Of a stretch of 60,000 nucleotides of DNA, positions 24,905 to 36,800 are shown one piece after another. The notes beneath the pieces were generated by a model. The model made no database searches and was not told where the DNA came from. It saw only the letters and a program-made list of their open reading frames with translations. The stretch comes from Adiantum capillus-veneris (lineage: Eukaryota; Streptophyta; Polypodiopsida; Polypodiales; Pteridaceae): assembly GCA_014529385.2 (NCBI GenBank), contig CM043942.1, positions 33,339,969-33,399,968 of the forward strand, read 5' to 3'. Positions within the stretch are counted from its first letter, which is position 1; every line of letters begins with the position of its first letter. A program made the position numbers and the translations under genes.

Positions 24905-26480
24905 TTTGTTCACATGTTTGCTATAAAGGCATTACCTCTATATGAACTTACCAAGAAAACCAGCAAGTTCATATGGACCTCTGAATGTGAAGAAAGTTTT
25001 CAATGTCTTAAAAATTCCATTATTAGTAAGCCAGTACTCCGATTACCAGAATGGAATGTTAAATTCCATGTACATGTCGATGCTTCGGGGTTGGCAATGG
25101 GGGCAATACTAGCTCAACTAGATGGAAGGATATTCAAGTAGAACATGTAAAAGGGGTAGTTTATTTTGCCAGTTGAAGATTTAGTTTAGCTGAACAATGA
25201 TATACAACCACAGAGAGAGAAGCACTGGGTATGGTTTTTAGTGCCACCAAGTTTTGACATTACCTATTGGGAAAATTATTTCATTTTTATGTGGATCACC
25301 AGGCACTACTATTTTTTATCAACAAAGTTATTATCCAAGGAATATTAATCAAATGGATGATGTTCCTGATGGAGTTTGCGTTCCACATATTCCACAAGTG
25401 GTAAATTTCATTGTGGTGTTGACTTTCTCTCTAGAAGTACTGAAGGCTACTGCAAAGTATCCTTGAGGGATGAGCCAGTAGATGCAGAACTGTTTCAGGT
25501 GACAGGTGAGGAAAATTCAGATCCTGAATGGTATGATGCATATCAATTCTTTTCAAGAGGAGGATTCCGAGACAACTGGACTCACAATTAGAAGAAGGCT
25601 CTGATCATTAAGATTCTGAAGTTCACCATAATAGGAGAATTTCTCTATAGATTGGCCATAGATGGTGTCTTGATGGCTACCTCTTATGTCACTAAATGGG
25701 TAGAGGCCAAGGCTCTTCCAGATAATACTGCCAAGACTACTTTTGTTTTTCTATTAGAAATCATTATCTGCTACTATGGATGCCCCATTGAAGTTGTTTT
25801 TTATCAAGGGACACATTTCATTAATGACACAATGGAAATTATGATGGAGATGCTCTCAGTCAAGCATAGGAAATTGACTCCGTATTATCCCAGGTGCAAT
25901 GGTCAAGCAGAGATCTAACCAAGATTATAACCAAGATTGTTTAGAAGGAGCCACATCAGTGGGATATCAAGCTCTAGACTACTCTATGAGCCTACAAAAG
26001 AGCTTATAAAGTCACCACTGGAATGACACCTTTCAGAATGGTGTATGGTATTGAAGTTGTGGTGCCTATTGAATTTGTAATTCCCAGTCTCAGAATGGCA
26101 GTTGAATATGGATTAGATTTTAATCATAATCTCAAAGAAAGACTGGAGGGATTATCGCAGCTGGATGCTGGAATAGGAGATTGTTCAGCAACACAAAAAG
26201 CACTGGCAAGACAAAAGGATGAAGGTTAGGGAGTTTCAGAAGGGTGACTTAGTTTTTCTATATCAGTACAAACTGAGGCCTAAGAAATCGAAGTTGAACA
26301 TCACTTGGGCTGGTCCATTTGAAGTTGATTGGGTATTTTGAAATGGCACAGTGAGGCTGAAAGACTTATCTGGATTACTGCTACTAGTGGTTTATAGTGG
26401 GGCCAAGATCAAGCTACATTATTCTAGTGACAAGGAGACCTCTAGACGTGAAGACACTGGTATTCCAGGTACTAATGACC
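24905..26480 (+). pseudogene. Ty3/gypsy RNase H and integrase fragment, plus strand
   Basis: 24914-25141 encodes an RNase H start (FIWTSECEESFQCLK, then FHVHVDASGLAMGAILAQ). 25652-25918 encodes an integrase core (TSYVTKWVEAKALPDN, YGCPIEVV, QGTHFIND, PYYPRCNGQAE), with Tyr where DRG normally gives the second catalytic Asp. 26023-26229 gives MTPFRMVYGIEVVVPIEF, and a broken KFQKGD/GPFEV-like end follows to about 26350. Many stops and shifts show an old copy. It interrupts the tandem array and is close to the plus-strand fragment at 11763-12560. Confidence 0.75.
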
Positions 26481-26989
26481 AAGGATTGTGAGATTCGGCT
26501 ATTTTAAATCTTTTCCATGTCAATCCAGTATTAGAACCAGTAAAGTCTCAGTATGAAAAACCAATACCAGTATAACAGAGCCATTAGAATTTTAGAATCC
26601 GTACCAGTTTCTATGGGAAAAAGGGCCAACTAGCATCAGTGTGGTAATCATTAAGATGTTTATTGAACAGCATGGCCAATACATGTGTCCCACATCGCCA
26701 TTGATGCACATAACTCTAGGAACAGTAAGTAGTGGAGATTGTATGGCTCATACATATATAACAGTGAGGCATGTGGACACTCTTCCTCACAAGTCTCTTG
26801 CGCGACGACTACCCTGTTGTCATGCACTAGCCATCGTGAAGCTTCGAGAACTCTTCGCTCCAACCTGAAACCTCCTCGTTGATAGCTTTTGTTGGTCCCT
26901 ATCCGCACTACCTAATACACCTCGCTACGGGTTAGCCTATACACAAGGAAGTCTTCTTCCTCTACAGCTTCACAGTCATCGCAAGGTAT

Positions 26990-28080
26990 GGGTCTCAAGA
27001 AAGTGTCAGATAAGATGTCGATGAGACTGCAGCAATTATCGCTTCTATTCAGGACTTCCTACCACTCATTCCACACAACAAGATACACAGAAATGTGTTT
27101 AATGAGCAGACAGAACCACTGCTGCAACTATGGGGTTTGCATGTGGTAGTACAGGCTACGAGGTTTGCCTTTGATGCAAATGTTATTATGCAGGTCCTCA
27201 ATTCTTTTGATGTTGATGAAGGCAGTGCCACTATCAACATATCAAAATAACAGTGACACCTGAAGCTGTTTCATATGCCTTCAAATTACTCAATGAGAAA
27301 AAGCCCAGCACAGCATCTACAGAACAGATCAGCCATGCTCTTAAGGAAGATGAGGCCGCCAAGAAGAAAAGGAAGGCTACTGGGCAAGGGATTCCAATAG
27401 CGGCACTAGATGTTCCCTCAGCCTACAGATTTATTGCAGAAGCTGTTAGCTTGAAAAACAACCTGACATGTGTCTACGAAATTGTCTGCAATGTTGCTGG
27501 AAAAAAGGCTAGATGATAAATCCAAAATCAATCTCTACTAGATTTTACAATAGACTACCAAGCTGAAGTCACAGAGTGTATTCAAAGCTCGGTATGTTTG
27601 GCAGTTTTTGTACTAGGCTACTGCTCGAGAGGCCTTTCCCCAGGTAAAGCGGGCTTGGAGTCCTAGGCCTATTCCATTAACTGACAATGTGGAGTTATCT
27701 TCAAATGAAGAGGACCAAGGTAATCAGCTGGCCATCACTAGATAGAAAAGGAAGGCTGCATTGATCAAGGCAAATAGTTCAAAGAAACCCAAGATATTGT
27801 TAGAAAAGAGTACACCTTTACTGAAGCAACTTGAGAGTCAAGTCCAGCCCCTAGCCATTGGGAAATCTTTTGAAGACCAGACTTCAACAATGCCTGAAGA
27901 GCACACTCAAAAAGTATTCAGCACTGAAAGAAGCCAGCAAAAAGCAAGCACTTAACAGGTGGCAGCTAATATTGGCAAAGGAAAGGGCCCAACACTTGCC
28001 AACAATTTCTCAAACACATCGGCGAACTCAAAAAACATCGGCCAACTCAATAGAACTTAAGCCTGTTGTACACTGAACTA
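26990..28080 (+). pseudogene. Accessory ORF downstream of the plus-strand gypsy fragment, decayed
   Basis: Broken frames encode DETAAIIASIQDFLP, then FAFDANVIMQVLNSFDVDEG, then TPEAVSYAFKLLNEKK and a Lys-rich part (27253-27516), and further basic, Gln/Ser-rich blocks to 28080. I do not recognise a named family with certainty. The arrangement and the short word T.E.V..A..L recall the accessory ORF at 40918-43903. In both cases a globular N-terminal half is followed by a charged tail, and in both it lies 3' of integrase on the same strand. The similarity is weak and needs a profile search. Confidence 0.35.
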
Positions 28081-28589
28081 ACTATCTTTGTACTATTGAT
28101 CTGAATCTATAATACCATTCCCAATCTTCCAGTTTGTGTCTTCCATTTCATTACATTTTTTCAATTCACTTCTCTGTTTCAGTCCAGTATTTAATTCCAC
28201 TCCTTAATAATTGAACCGCCTAGATAATCAGTATCACTAAACTCTAACACTGGAACAACTCTCTGAAGAGACCAGCTCCCCATTCCACCTTCCTCCCTCT
28301 CCTTCTCTTTAGGCTTTTCCTTGCCCTTCCTCTTTCTTATGTTTTGGACCTTTTGTTTAGCATGAGCGGCCTTCTGTGAATATGCAACTTCGGTGGTGTT
28401 CTTTTGCACGTCATTCTTCTCCCTGAGTAGAGGTTTCAAGCAAGATTTTGGAGTGAGTTTGTGTCCCTCTTTATGCATCTAAACATACTTCTATTGTTGT
28501 CAACATCCTCTGCTCTATTTCTCTTTGTCTCTTTCAACCTAGTTTTTTATCACTCTATTTTAATTATCGCCATAATCTGCTCTCTTCAA

Positions 28590-28752
<163 letters not shown>

Positions 28753-29272
28753 ACTATACATCTCTCACACTATCTCTCTATCTCTATGCACCTATACATC
28801 TATCTCTTTCTATCTCTGTTTTTAAGTGTGTGTCATGTTTTGAAATACTTTATTTGAAATTATGAGATTTAAACATATACTATGCAAGGACCAATGTTGG
28901 TCTCCCTGATCAAGTGGCTTGTAAATGGCTTATTAACAATATCCTGCAAGCCTCCTCTACGACATTTTACATGTTCTAGTGTTAAATCTAGCACACCTCA
29001 AGCCTTCCTCCCTCTCCTTCTCTTTACCCTTTTCCTTTTCTCTTTGCCCTTCCTCTTTCTTATGTTTTGGACCTTTCTTTAACATGAGTGGCCTTCTCAG
29101 AGTACGCAACTTTGGCAGTGCTCTTTGTAGAGGTTTCAAGCAACCTTTTGGAATAAGTTTCTCTCGCTCTCTATGCATCTAAACATACTTCTATTGTTGT
29201 CAACATCCTTTGCTCTATTTCTCTTTGTCTCTTTCAACCTGGCTTTTTATCACTCGATTTTTTTTTTCTCCT

Positions 29273-29275
<3 letters not shown>

Positions 29276-29358
<83 letters not shown>
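29276..29358. repeat. (CT)n tract of an array unit
   Basis: About 83 bases. Confidence 0.98.
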
Positions 29359-29359
<1 letters not shown>

Positions 29360-29925
29360 ACTATACATCTCACACTATCTCTCTATCTCTATGCACCTAT
29401 ACATCTCTCTCTTTCTCTTTCTATCTTTGGTTTTAAGTGCATGTCATGTTTTGAAATACTTTATTTTGACATTTTGAAATTTAAACATATACTATGCAAG
29501 GGCCGACATTGCTATCCCTGATCAAGTGGCTTGTAAACGGCTTGTAAACAATATCCTACAAGCCTCCTCTATGATACTTTACATGTTCTAGTGTTGAATC
29601 TAGCACACCTAAAGACTTCCTCCCTCTCCTTCTTTTTACCACTTTGCCTGCTCTTCTTTTTGCCCTTCCTCTTTCTTAAGTTTTGAACCTTTTGTTTAAC
29701 ATGAACGGCCTTCTTTAAGTATGCAACTTTGGTGGTGCTCTTTGTTCGTGCCATTCTTCTCTTTGAGTAGAGGTTTTAGAGATTTTGGAGCGAGCTTCTC
29801 TAGCTCTCTATGCATCTAACATACTACTATTGTTATCGACATCCTTTGCTCCGTTTCTCTTTGTCTCTTTCAACCTGGTTTTTTATCACTCTATTCTTTT
29901 TATCTCCATAATCTGCTCTTTTAAA

Positions 29926-29928
<3 letters not shown>

Positions 29929-30014
<86 letters not shown>
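29929..30014. repeat. (CT)n tract of an array unit
   Basis: About 86 bases. Confidence 0.98.
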
Positions 30015-30018
<4 letters not shown>

Positions 30019-30547
30019 CTATACATCTCTCACACTATCTCTCTATCTCTATGCACCTATACATCTATCTCTTTCTCTTTCTATCTCTGTTTTTAAGTGT
30101 GTGTCATGTTTTGAAATACTTTATTTGAAATTACGAGATTTAAACATATACTATGCAAAGACCAATGTTGGTCTCCCTGATCAAGTGGCTTGTAAACGAC
30201 TTATAACAATATCCTGCAAGCCTCCTCTACAACATTTTACATGTTCTAGTGTTAAATCTAGCACACCTCAAGCCTTCCTCCCTCTCCTTCTCTTTACCCT
30301 TTTCCTTTTCTCTTTGCCCTTCCTCTTTCTTATGTTTTGGACCTTTTCTTTAACATGAGCGGCCTTCTCAGAGTACGCAACTTTGGAAGTGCTCTTTGTA
30401 GAGGTTTCAAGCAACCTTTTGGACTAAGTTTCTTTCGCTCTCTATGCATCTAAACATACTTCTATTGTTGTCAACATCCTTTGCTCTATTTCTCTTTGTC
30501 TCTTTCAACCTGGCTTTTTATCACTCGATTTTTTTTTCTCCATAATC

Positions 30548-30553
<6 letters not shown>

Positions 30554-30608
<55 letters not shown>
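30554..30608. repeat. (CT)n tract of an array unit
   Basis: About 55 bases, the shortest of the full units. Confidence 0.98.
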
Positions 30609-30609
<1 letters not shown>

Positions 30610-31177
30610 ACTATACATCTCTCACACTATCTCTCTATCTCTATGCACCTATACATATCTCTCTTTCTCTTTCTATCTTTGGTTTTAAGTGCATGTCATG
30701 TTTTGAAATACTTTATTTTGACATTTTGAAATTTAAACATATACTATGCAAGGGCCGACATTGCTATCCCTGATCAAGTGGCTTGTAAACAGCTTGTAAA
30801 CAATATCCTACAAGCCTCCTCTATGATACTTTACATGTTCTAGTGTTGAATCTAGCACACCTAAAGCCTTCCTCCCTCTCCTTCTTTTTACCACTTTGCC
30901 TGCTCTTCTTTTTGCCCTTGCTCTTTCTTAAGTTTTGAACCTTTTGTTTAACATGAATGGCCTTCTTTAAGTATGCAACTTTGGTGGTGCTCTTTGTTCA
31001 TGCCATTCTTCTCTTTGAGTAGAGGTTTTAGAGCTTTTGCAGCGAGCTTCTCTAGCTCTCTATGCATCTAACATACTACTATTGTTATCCACATCCTTTG
31101 CTCTGTTTCTCTTTGTCTCTTTCAACCTGGTTTTTTATCACTCTATTCTTTTTATCTCCATAATCTGCTCTTTTAAA

Positions 31178-31180
<3 letters not shown>

Positions 31181-31268
<88 letters not shown>
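31181..31268. repeat. (CT)n tract of an array unit
   Basis: About 88 bases. Confidence 0.98.
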
Positions 31269-31269
<1 letters not shown>

Positions 31270-31839
31270 ACTATACATCTTTCACACTATCTCTTTATCT
31301 CTATGCACCTATACATCTCTCTCTTTCTCTTTTTATCTTTGTTTTTAAATGTTTGTCATGTATTGAAATATTTTATCTAATTTTTTGCAATTTAAACATA
31401 TACCATGCAAGGACCGACGTTGGTCCCCGTGAGCAAGTGGCTTGTAAACGGCTTGTAAACAATATCCTGCAAGCCTCCTCTACGACACTTTACATGTTCT
31501 ATTGTTAAATCTAGCACACCTTAAGTCTTCCTCCCTCTCCTTCTGTTTACCCTTTTCCTTGATCTTCTCTTTGCCCTTCCTTTTTCTCATGTTTTGGACC
31601 TTTTCTTTTAACATGAGCGACCTTCTCTGAGTACGCAATTCTGGCTGAGCTCTTTGTGCACCCCATTTTTCTCTCTAAGTAGAGATTTCAAGAGAGGTTT
31701 TGGAGCGAGTTTCTCTCGCTCTCTATGCATCTAAACATATTTCTACTGATGTCGGCATCCCTTGCTTTGTTTCTCTTGGTCTCTTTCAACCTAGATTTTT
31801 AGCACTCTATTTTTTTTATCTCCATAATTTGCTCGCTCC

Positions 31840-32011
<172 letters not shown>

Positions 32012-32308
32012 TCTCACACTATCTCTCTATCTCTGTGCACCTATATATCTCTCTCTTTCTCTTTCTATCTCTCTTTTTAAGTGTGTGTCATGTTTTGAAA
32101 TACTTTATTTGAAATTTTGAAATTTAAGCATATACCATGCAAGGACCGACGTTGATCTCCCAAGTGACTTGTAAACAATATCCTGCAAGCCTCCTCTATC
32201 ACACTTTACATGTTGTAATGTTAAATCTAGCATAGGTCAAGCCTTCCTCCCTCTCCTTGTTTTTACCCTTTTCCTTGCCCTCCTCTTTCTTATGTTTTGG
32301 ACCTTTTG

Positions 32309-32542
32309 TTTGTGCGCGTCTGTCGCACGTGTCAATGCAAAGGAACTTGCCAATACGCTGTGTACGAGCCACAAATGGCTCCAAGCACACAACAAGCCTA
32401 AACTAGTAAGCTCAAAGATGGCGATGGTGTGTCACTCACCGCTCTACGCTGGTTGTCGTGGAGGATTCCTCGCCGCAAAGAAGAGGAGCCGTCGTTGCGC
32501 CGCGCTCAATCGCTTCGTCGCCGTTGTGCCGTCGTCGCAATG

Positions 32543-32612
<70 letters not shown>

Positions 32613-32935
32613 CACACACACACACACACACACATACAAGGAGATGAAGAAGAAGAAGATGGAGATGGAGCAAGAGCACTCTTCGATTGCACAAATGAGA
32701 GAATCAGTAAATTTTAGCTTTAGTTGACTTTTATATGAGCTCACCCCATTCACACTTGGGCACCCATGCTTAGCCAACTAATCCCTTGAATGTTCCAGTT
32801 AGAGTGCACCTCTCATCGGCGATCACTCTTACCCTTTTCGTATTGGACCGACAAGCCCGGTACCTAACTCTACCAAATAAATACTACGGCATCCGTCTTA
32901 GGTGATAGGAAAGTGCGTGAGGGTTAACATGCCCC
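32309..32935 (-). mobile_element. Possible gypsy LTR with polypurine tract (tentative)
   Basis: On the minus strand a polypurine run AGGAAGGGGGG (about 32925-32935) is followed by CATGTTAACCC, the form of a polypurine tract next to an LTR starting TG. Upstream codons read EDRIYIRKGG, like a gypsy polyprotein end. The other LTR edge is a guess where array similarity stops (TGTGCGCG at 32309). The stretch includes the CT/CA tract. No partner LTR is in the window. Confidence 0.35.
32546..32634. repeat. (CT)n then (CA)n microsatellite
   Basis: About 63 bases of CT, a short break, then about 23 bases of CA. It is not part of the ~0.6-kb array. Confidence 0.98.
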
Positions 32936-33544
32936 CCTTCCTGATGTAGATTCTGTCCTCGAAAGCTATTGAGTTGAAGCTCGTTCGTCGAGGTGGAAGA
33001 GCATTTGAGATGAATGTCCTTAGCCTTCTTCAGTCACTGCAAAATCAAACAACATTGGCACAATAATTGCATTCTCATATACAATTAAAAAGAATATACA
33101 GTTGTAGGCAGACAATTTGATTGGTAACAAAATTTTAAACCATTTGTCAGCAATAAACATTAAATTGCAATATAATCAAACGCATAAACAGTTGCAAAGA
33201 TAAAAAATTAAACAACTCTGGGGTCGCTAATTTATCGATCGAAAGGCACTAAATATCGACTATTAATACCATGGGCAAGCTTCTCAATTTTCTGTGGTCA
33301 ATTAAGTTGGTTAATCGTGAGAGCCAAGTATTTCATGTTTGAGGGTAGACTAGAGGCTATACCTAGAAGACCTTGTAGTTAAGCTAAGATAAAAGGAATT
33401 GCTCATGAAATCATCGCCTGACTTATTTCTTTTTCTTTGACCCCTCAAAGTCTTTTCATAGTGATTCAAATTTTATGTGCGTGCTTATTTTGTATGCCTT
33501 GGGTTTTTTACTTTTCAAGGAAAAGCGCCCACACTGGGAACCTC
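32936..33544. other. No recognised gene
   Basis: AT-rich stretch between the possible polypurine tract and copia A. Codons next to the tract may be the 3' end of a decayed gypsy element on the minus strand. Confidence 0.4.
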
Positions 33545-33549
33545 TAGGG

Positions 33550-33776
33550 TGTTGGAATTAGGGTTGCAGAGAAACACACACAGCTTGGAGAAGACGAAGG
33601 AAGCTCAAGGCACACAATAGAGAGTGTGTTACTTAGTGTGCAATGGAAAGATGGATAGCCCTAGAGTGATGGGCGTATATACAATGCACGGGGGAAAAAA
33701 CCTCCTAAAGAGGGAAAAAATGCCCCGGCGGTCCTAGTGTGTTCACACACATCACTACCACATGTATATGGTAACA
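33550..33776 (-). repeat. Copia A 3' LTR
   Basis: 227 bp; on the minus strand it starts TGTTACCATATAC and ends ATTCCAACA. A TATA-like TGTATATAC lies at about 33675-33683 on the minus strand. Confidence 0.97.
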
Positions 33777-33787
33777 AATCCCCCCTG
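33777..33787 (-). other. Copia A polypurine tract
   Basis: The minus strand reads CAGGGGGGATT directly before the 3' LTR; this primes plus-strand cDNA synthesis in this superfamily. Confidence 0.9.
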
Positions 33788-33851
33788 GAGTGATGCGGTG
33801 AACGAGAGCTGGCACATGAGTAAAGGGAAGTGCCATGCCCTGAGGACAGGA

Positions 33852-36800
33852 TCAGTCCACAAAGGGGAGTAAGCCCAAAGCTTTGCGGAAAGCTTCAAGC
33901 TTCTCACGAGACAATGCCTTTGTGAAAAGATCTGCAAGGTTGTCCTGTGTTGGCACATAAGCCAAGCTGATCTCTCCTGCTGAGAGCCTCTCCCTGACAT
34001 AGTGGTAATGCACCTCAATGTGCTTTGTGCGAGCATGAAAAACTGGGTTCCTCGCAACTGCCAATGCGCTCTGACTGTCAGTGTAGATAGTGTTGGCAGT
34101 GTCCTGTCCAACACCCAAGTCAGCCATAAGGCGTCTGAGCCATACACACTCAACCGTAGCTGTGAAGACTGCCCTGTACTCAGCCTCACAACTCGAAGTG
34201 GCCACAGTAGGTTGCTTCTTGCTCAACCATGATATACATGAACTGCCAAGCATGAAACAAAAACCACTTGTGGACACTCGCGTGTCAAAACAACCAGCCC
34301 AATCTGAGTCCGAAAAAGCATGTAAGTCTGGCGGCAATGATCCCCCCTTGGGATAAAACAAGCCAAGATGTAAAGTGCCACTAAGGTAGCGGAAAATCCT
34401 CTTGACAGCCTGCCAATGCTTAGACCCTGGGCTATGCATAAATCTGCTGACCTGCGAGACTGCAAACTGAATATCTGGCCTCGTGTTGCATACATAAATG
34501 AGGCAGCCAACAGCAGTTTGGTAAAGAGTGACATCAGCAGGATCGCCAGCATCATGTAGACTCAACTTCAAACCTGTTTCCATGGGAGTGGCAATAGGTT
34601 TGCAATCCTCAAGTCCAAACTTACATAGCAATGTCTCTATGTAACTTTTCTGACACAAGGCAATACCACCATCACACTGCTTAAACTGTATACCCAAGTA
34701 ATGATGCAACAGCCCCAAATCTTTCATCTTGAAAGTAGCATTCAAATCAGCCTTAAATTCAGCAATATGTCTCTCATTTGGTCCAGTGATCAGCAAATCA
34801 TCAACATAAAGAACCACAATGAGAAATACATCATCCTCACGCTTTACATACAATGTGCTTTCTGTTGGACTGTTACGAAAGCCTCGTTTAACCAAATGAG
34901 TGTCAGCTTTCTCATACCAAGCACGAGGAGATTGCTTCAACCCATACAAAGCCTTCTTACATTTGCACACTTTGTCCTCTTGTCCTTTTATGACAAAACC
35001 GCGAGGCTGCGTTACATAAACTTCCTCAAATATGTCACCATTCAAGAAAGCAGTAACAATGTCTGATTGATGTACATCCCAACCAAAATGAGCTGCCAAT
35101 GCACATAGAAAACGCACAGTAGTCATACGACAAGTGGGAGCAAAAGTCTCTTCATAATCTATGCCTTTTTGTTGTGCATAACCCTTTGCAACAAGTCGAG
35201 CCTTATGGCGATCGATCTCACCATCCGGCTTGCGTTTCAACTTGTAAACCCACTTCGTACCAATGGCCTTTTTGCCAGGAGGCAAATCACATAAAGTCCA
35301 TGTGTCATTCTCTATAAGTGCATCATATTCTGATTTCATGGCAGCAATCCAATTTTCTGAATTCTGTGCTTCATCAAAAGACAGAGGCTCCTCAACATCA
35401 TGTAAACTAGACACAGCCAAAGCATAACAATCTGATGCATAAGATGCATGGCGAGAGCCTGAACGAGTACGACTAGATAAAGGTGCATCCAATTTACTGT
35501 CACGCAAAGTGTGCACCAGCCATTTTGGCATACCTCTAGCCTGCTCATTTTCAGCCCTTTCCTCATCAAGTACATCATGTACATCTGCATCAGTAATAGG
35601 CTGTTCTAAAACATTTTCAGAAACCCCCATAGGCTGTACATTTGCCTCATTGGAACTTACATTCGTATTTCCACCACTGAAAAGAGGCAACAAAGTGTCA
35701 TAAATGTCCTGTGAGCTTACATTACTGTCTTTAGTACATGACAGCAAGGGTTGAACAGAATCTTCCACAAACACTACATCCCGTGAAACCAAAATACGTT
35801 TTGTTTGCGGATGATACAACCTGTAACCTTTGCTTTCAGCACTATAACCAACAAAAATACATTTGACAGCCTTATCATCCAATTTTCTGCGCTGCACTTG
35901 TGGCACCAAAGCATATGCCAAACAGCCAAAAACACGCATGTGCTCAATAGAAGGTTTTCTATCATGCCATGCTTCATATGGAGTAATAGACTGCAAAGCT
36001 TTCGTAGGACACCTGTTAAGTACATAAGTGGCACACATGATGGCCTCAAGCCAAAAAGAATGCGGCAAAGCTTGACTTTTGACCATACATCGTGCCATTT
36101 CCGTTAGTGACCTGTTTTTCCTCTCAGCAACACCATTTTGCTGAGGTGTATAAGGCACTGTACATTGGTGTTTTATCCCACGACTAGCCAGAAATGCATT
36201 AAATTCATGAGACATATACTCCCCCCCTCGATCGGAACGGAGGGTGCCCATAGTACATTTTGAGACATTTTCAGCCATAGCCAAAAATTGTTTGAAGCAC
36301 ATAAAAACTTCGGACTTCGCTTTAAGCGGAAATACCCACGCATGCCTGGAGTAATCATCAATGAAAGTCACGAAGTACAGGTAATTGCCCAAGGACGGAG
36401 TTTGCATGGGCCCACAAACGTCACTATGCACAAGCTGCAACCTGCATGTGGCCCTAACTGAACCATCCTTTGGAAACTTAGAACGCTGCATTTTACCCAG
36501 AATACAGCCTTCACAAACATGTTTGATAGGTGCTTCAAGAGGCGGCAAAGAAGCAACCATATCAGATTTCTGCAAACGCAGCAAACTGGCAAAATTCAGA
36601 TGACCAAAACGTGCATGCCAAAGTTTTGCATCTGAAATAGCCCTTGAATCTGCAACAGCATTTGCAAAATTTTGTCCACACTTGTCATACAAAGTGAGCT
36701 TATACAGCCCACGGCACAAAAGCCCAGATGCAACAATTTCATCACCAAAACTGAGATCATGAACTGTACATCTGTCATCCACAAATTTGACTACAAGTCC

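Noticed and set aside
29569-29754. Histone H3 gene fragment
   Set aside because: Only MARTK matches; the conserved H3 core is absent.
32292-32717. 141-codon ORF around the CT/CA tract
   Set aside because: Its central third is microsatellite; overlapping frames are equally open.
33755-34189. Many 60-140-codon ORFs over copia A and B on both strands
   Set aside because: Shadows of the gag-pol frame; they are identical in A and B only because the elements are nearly identical.
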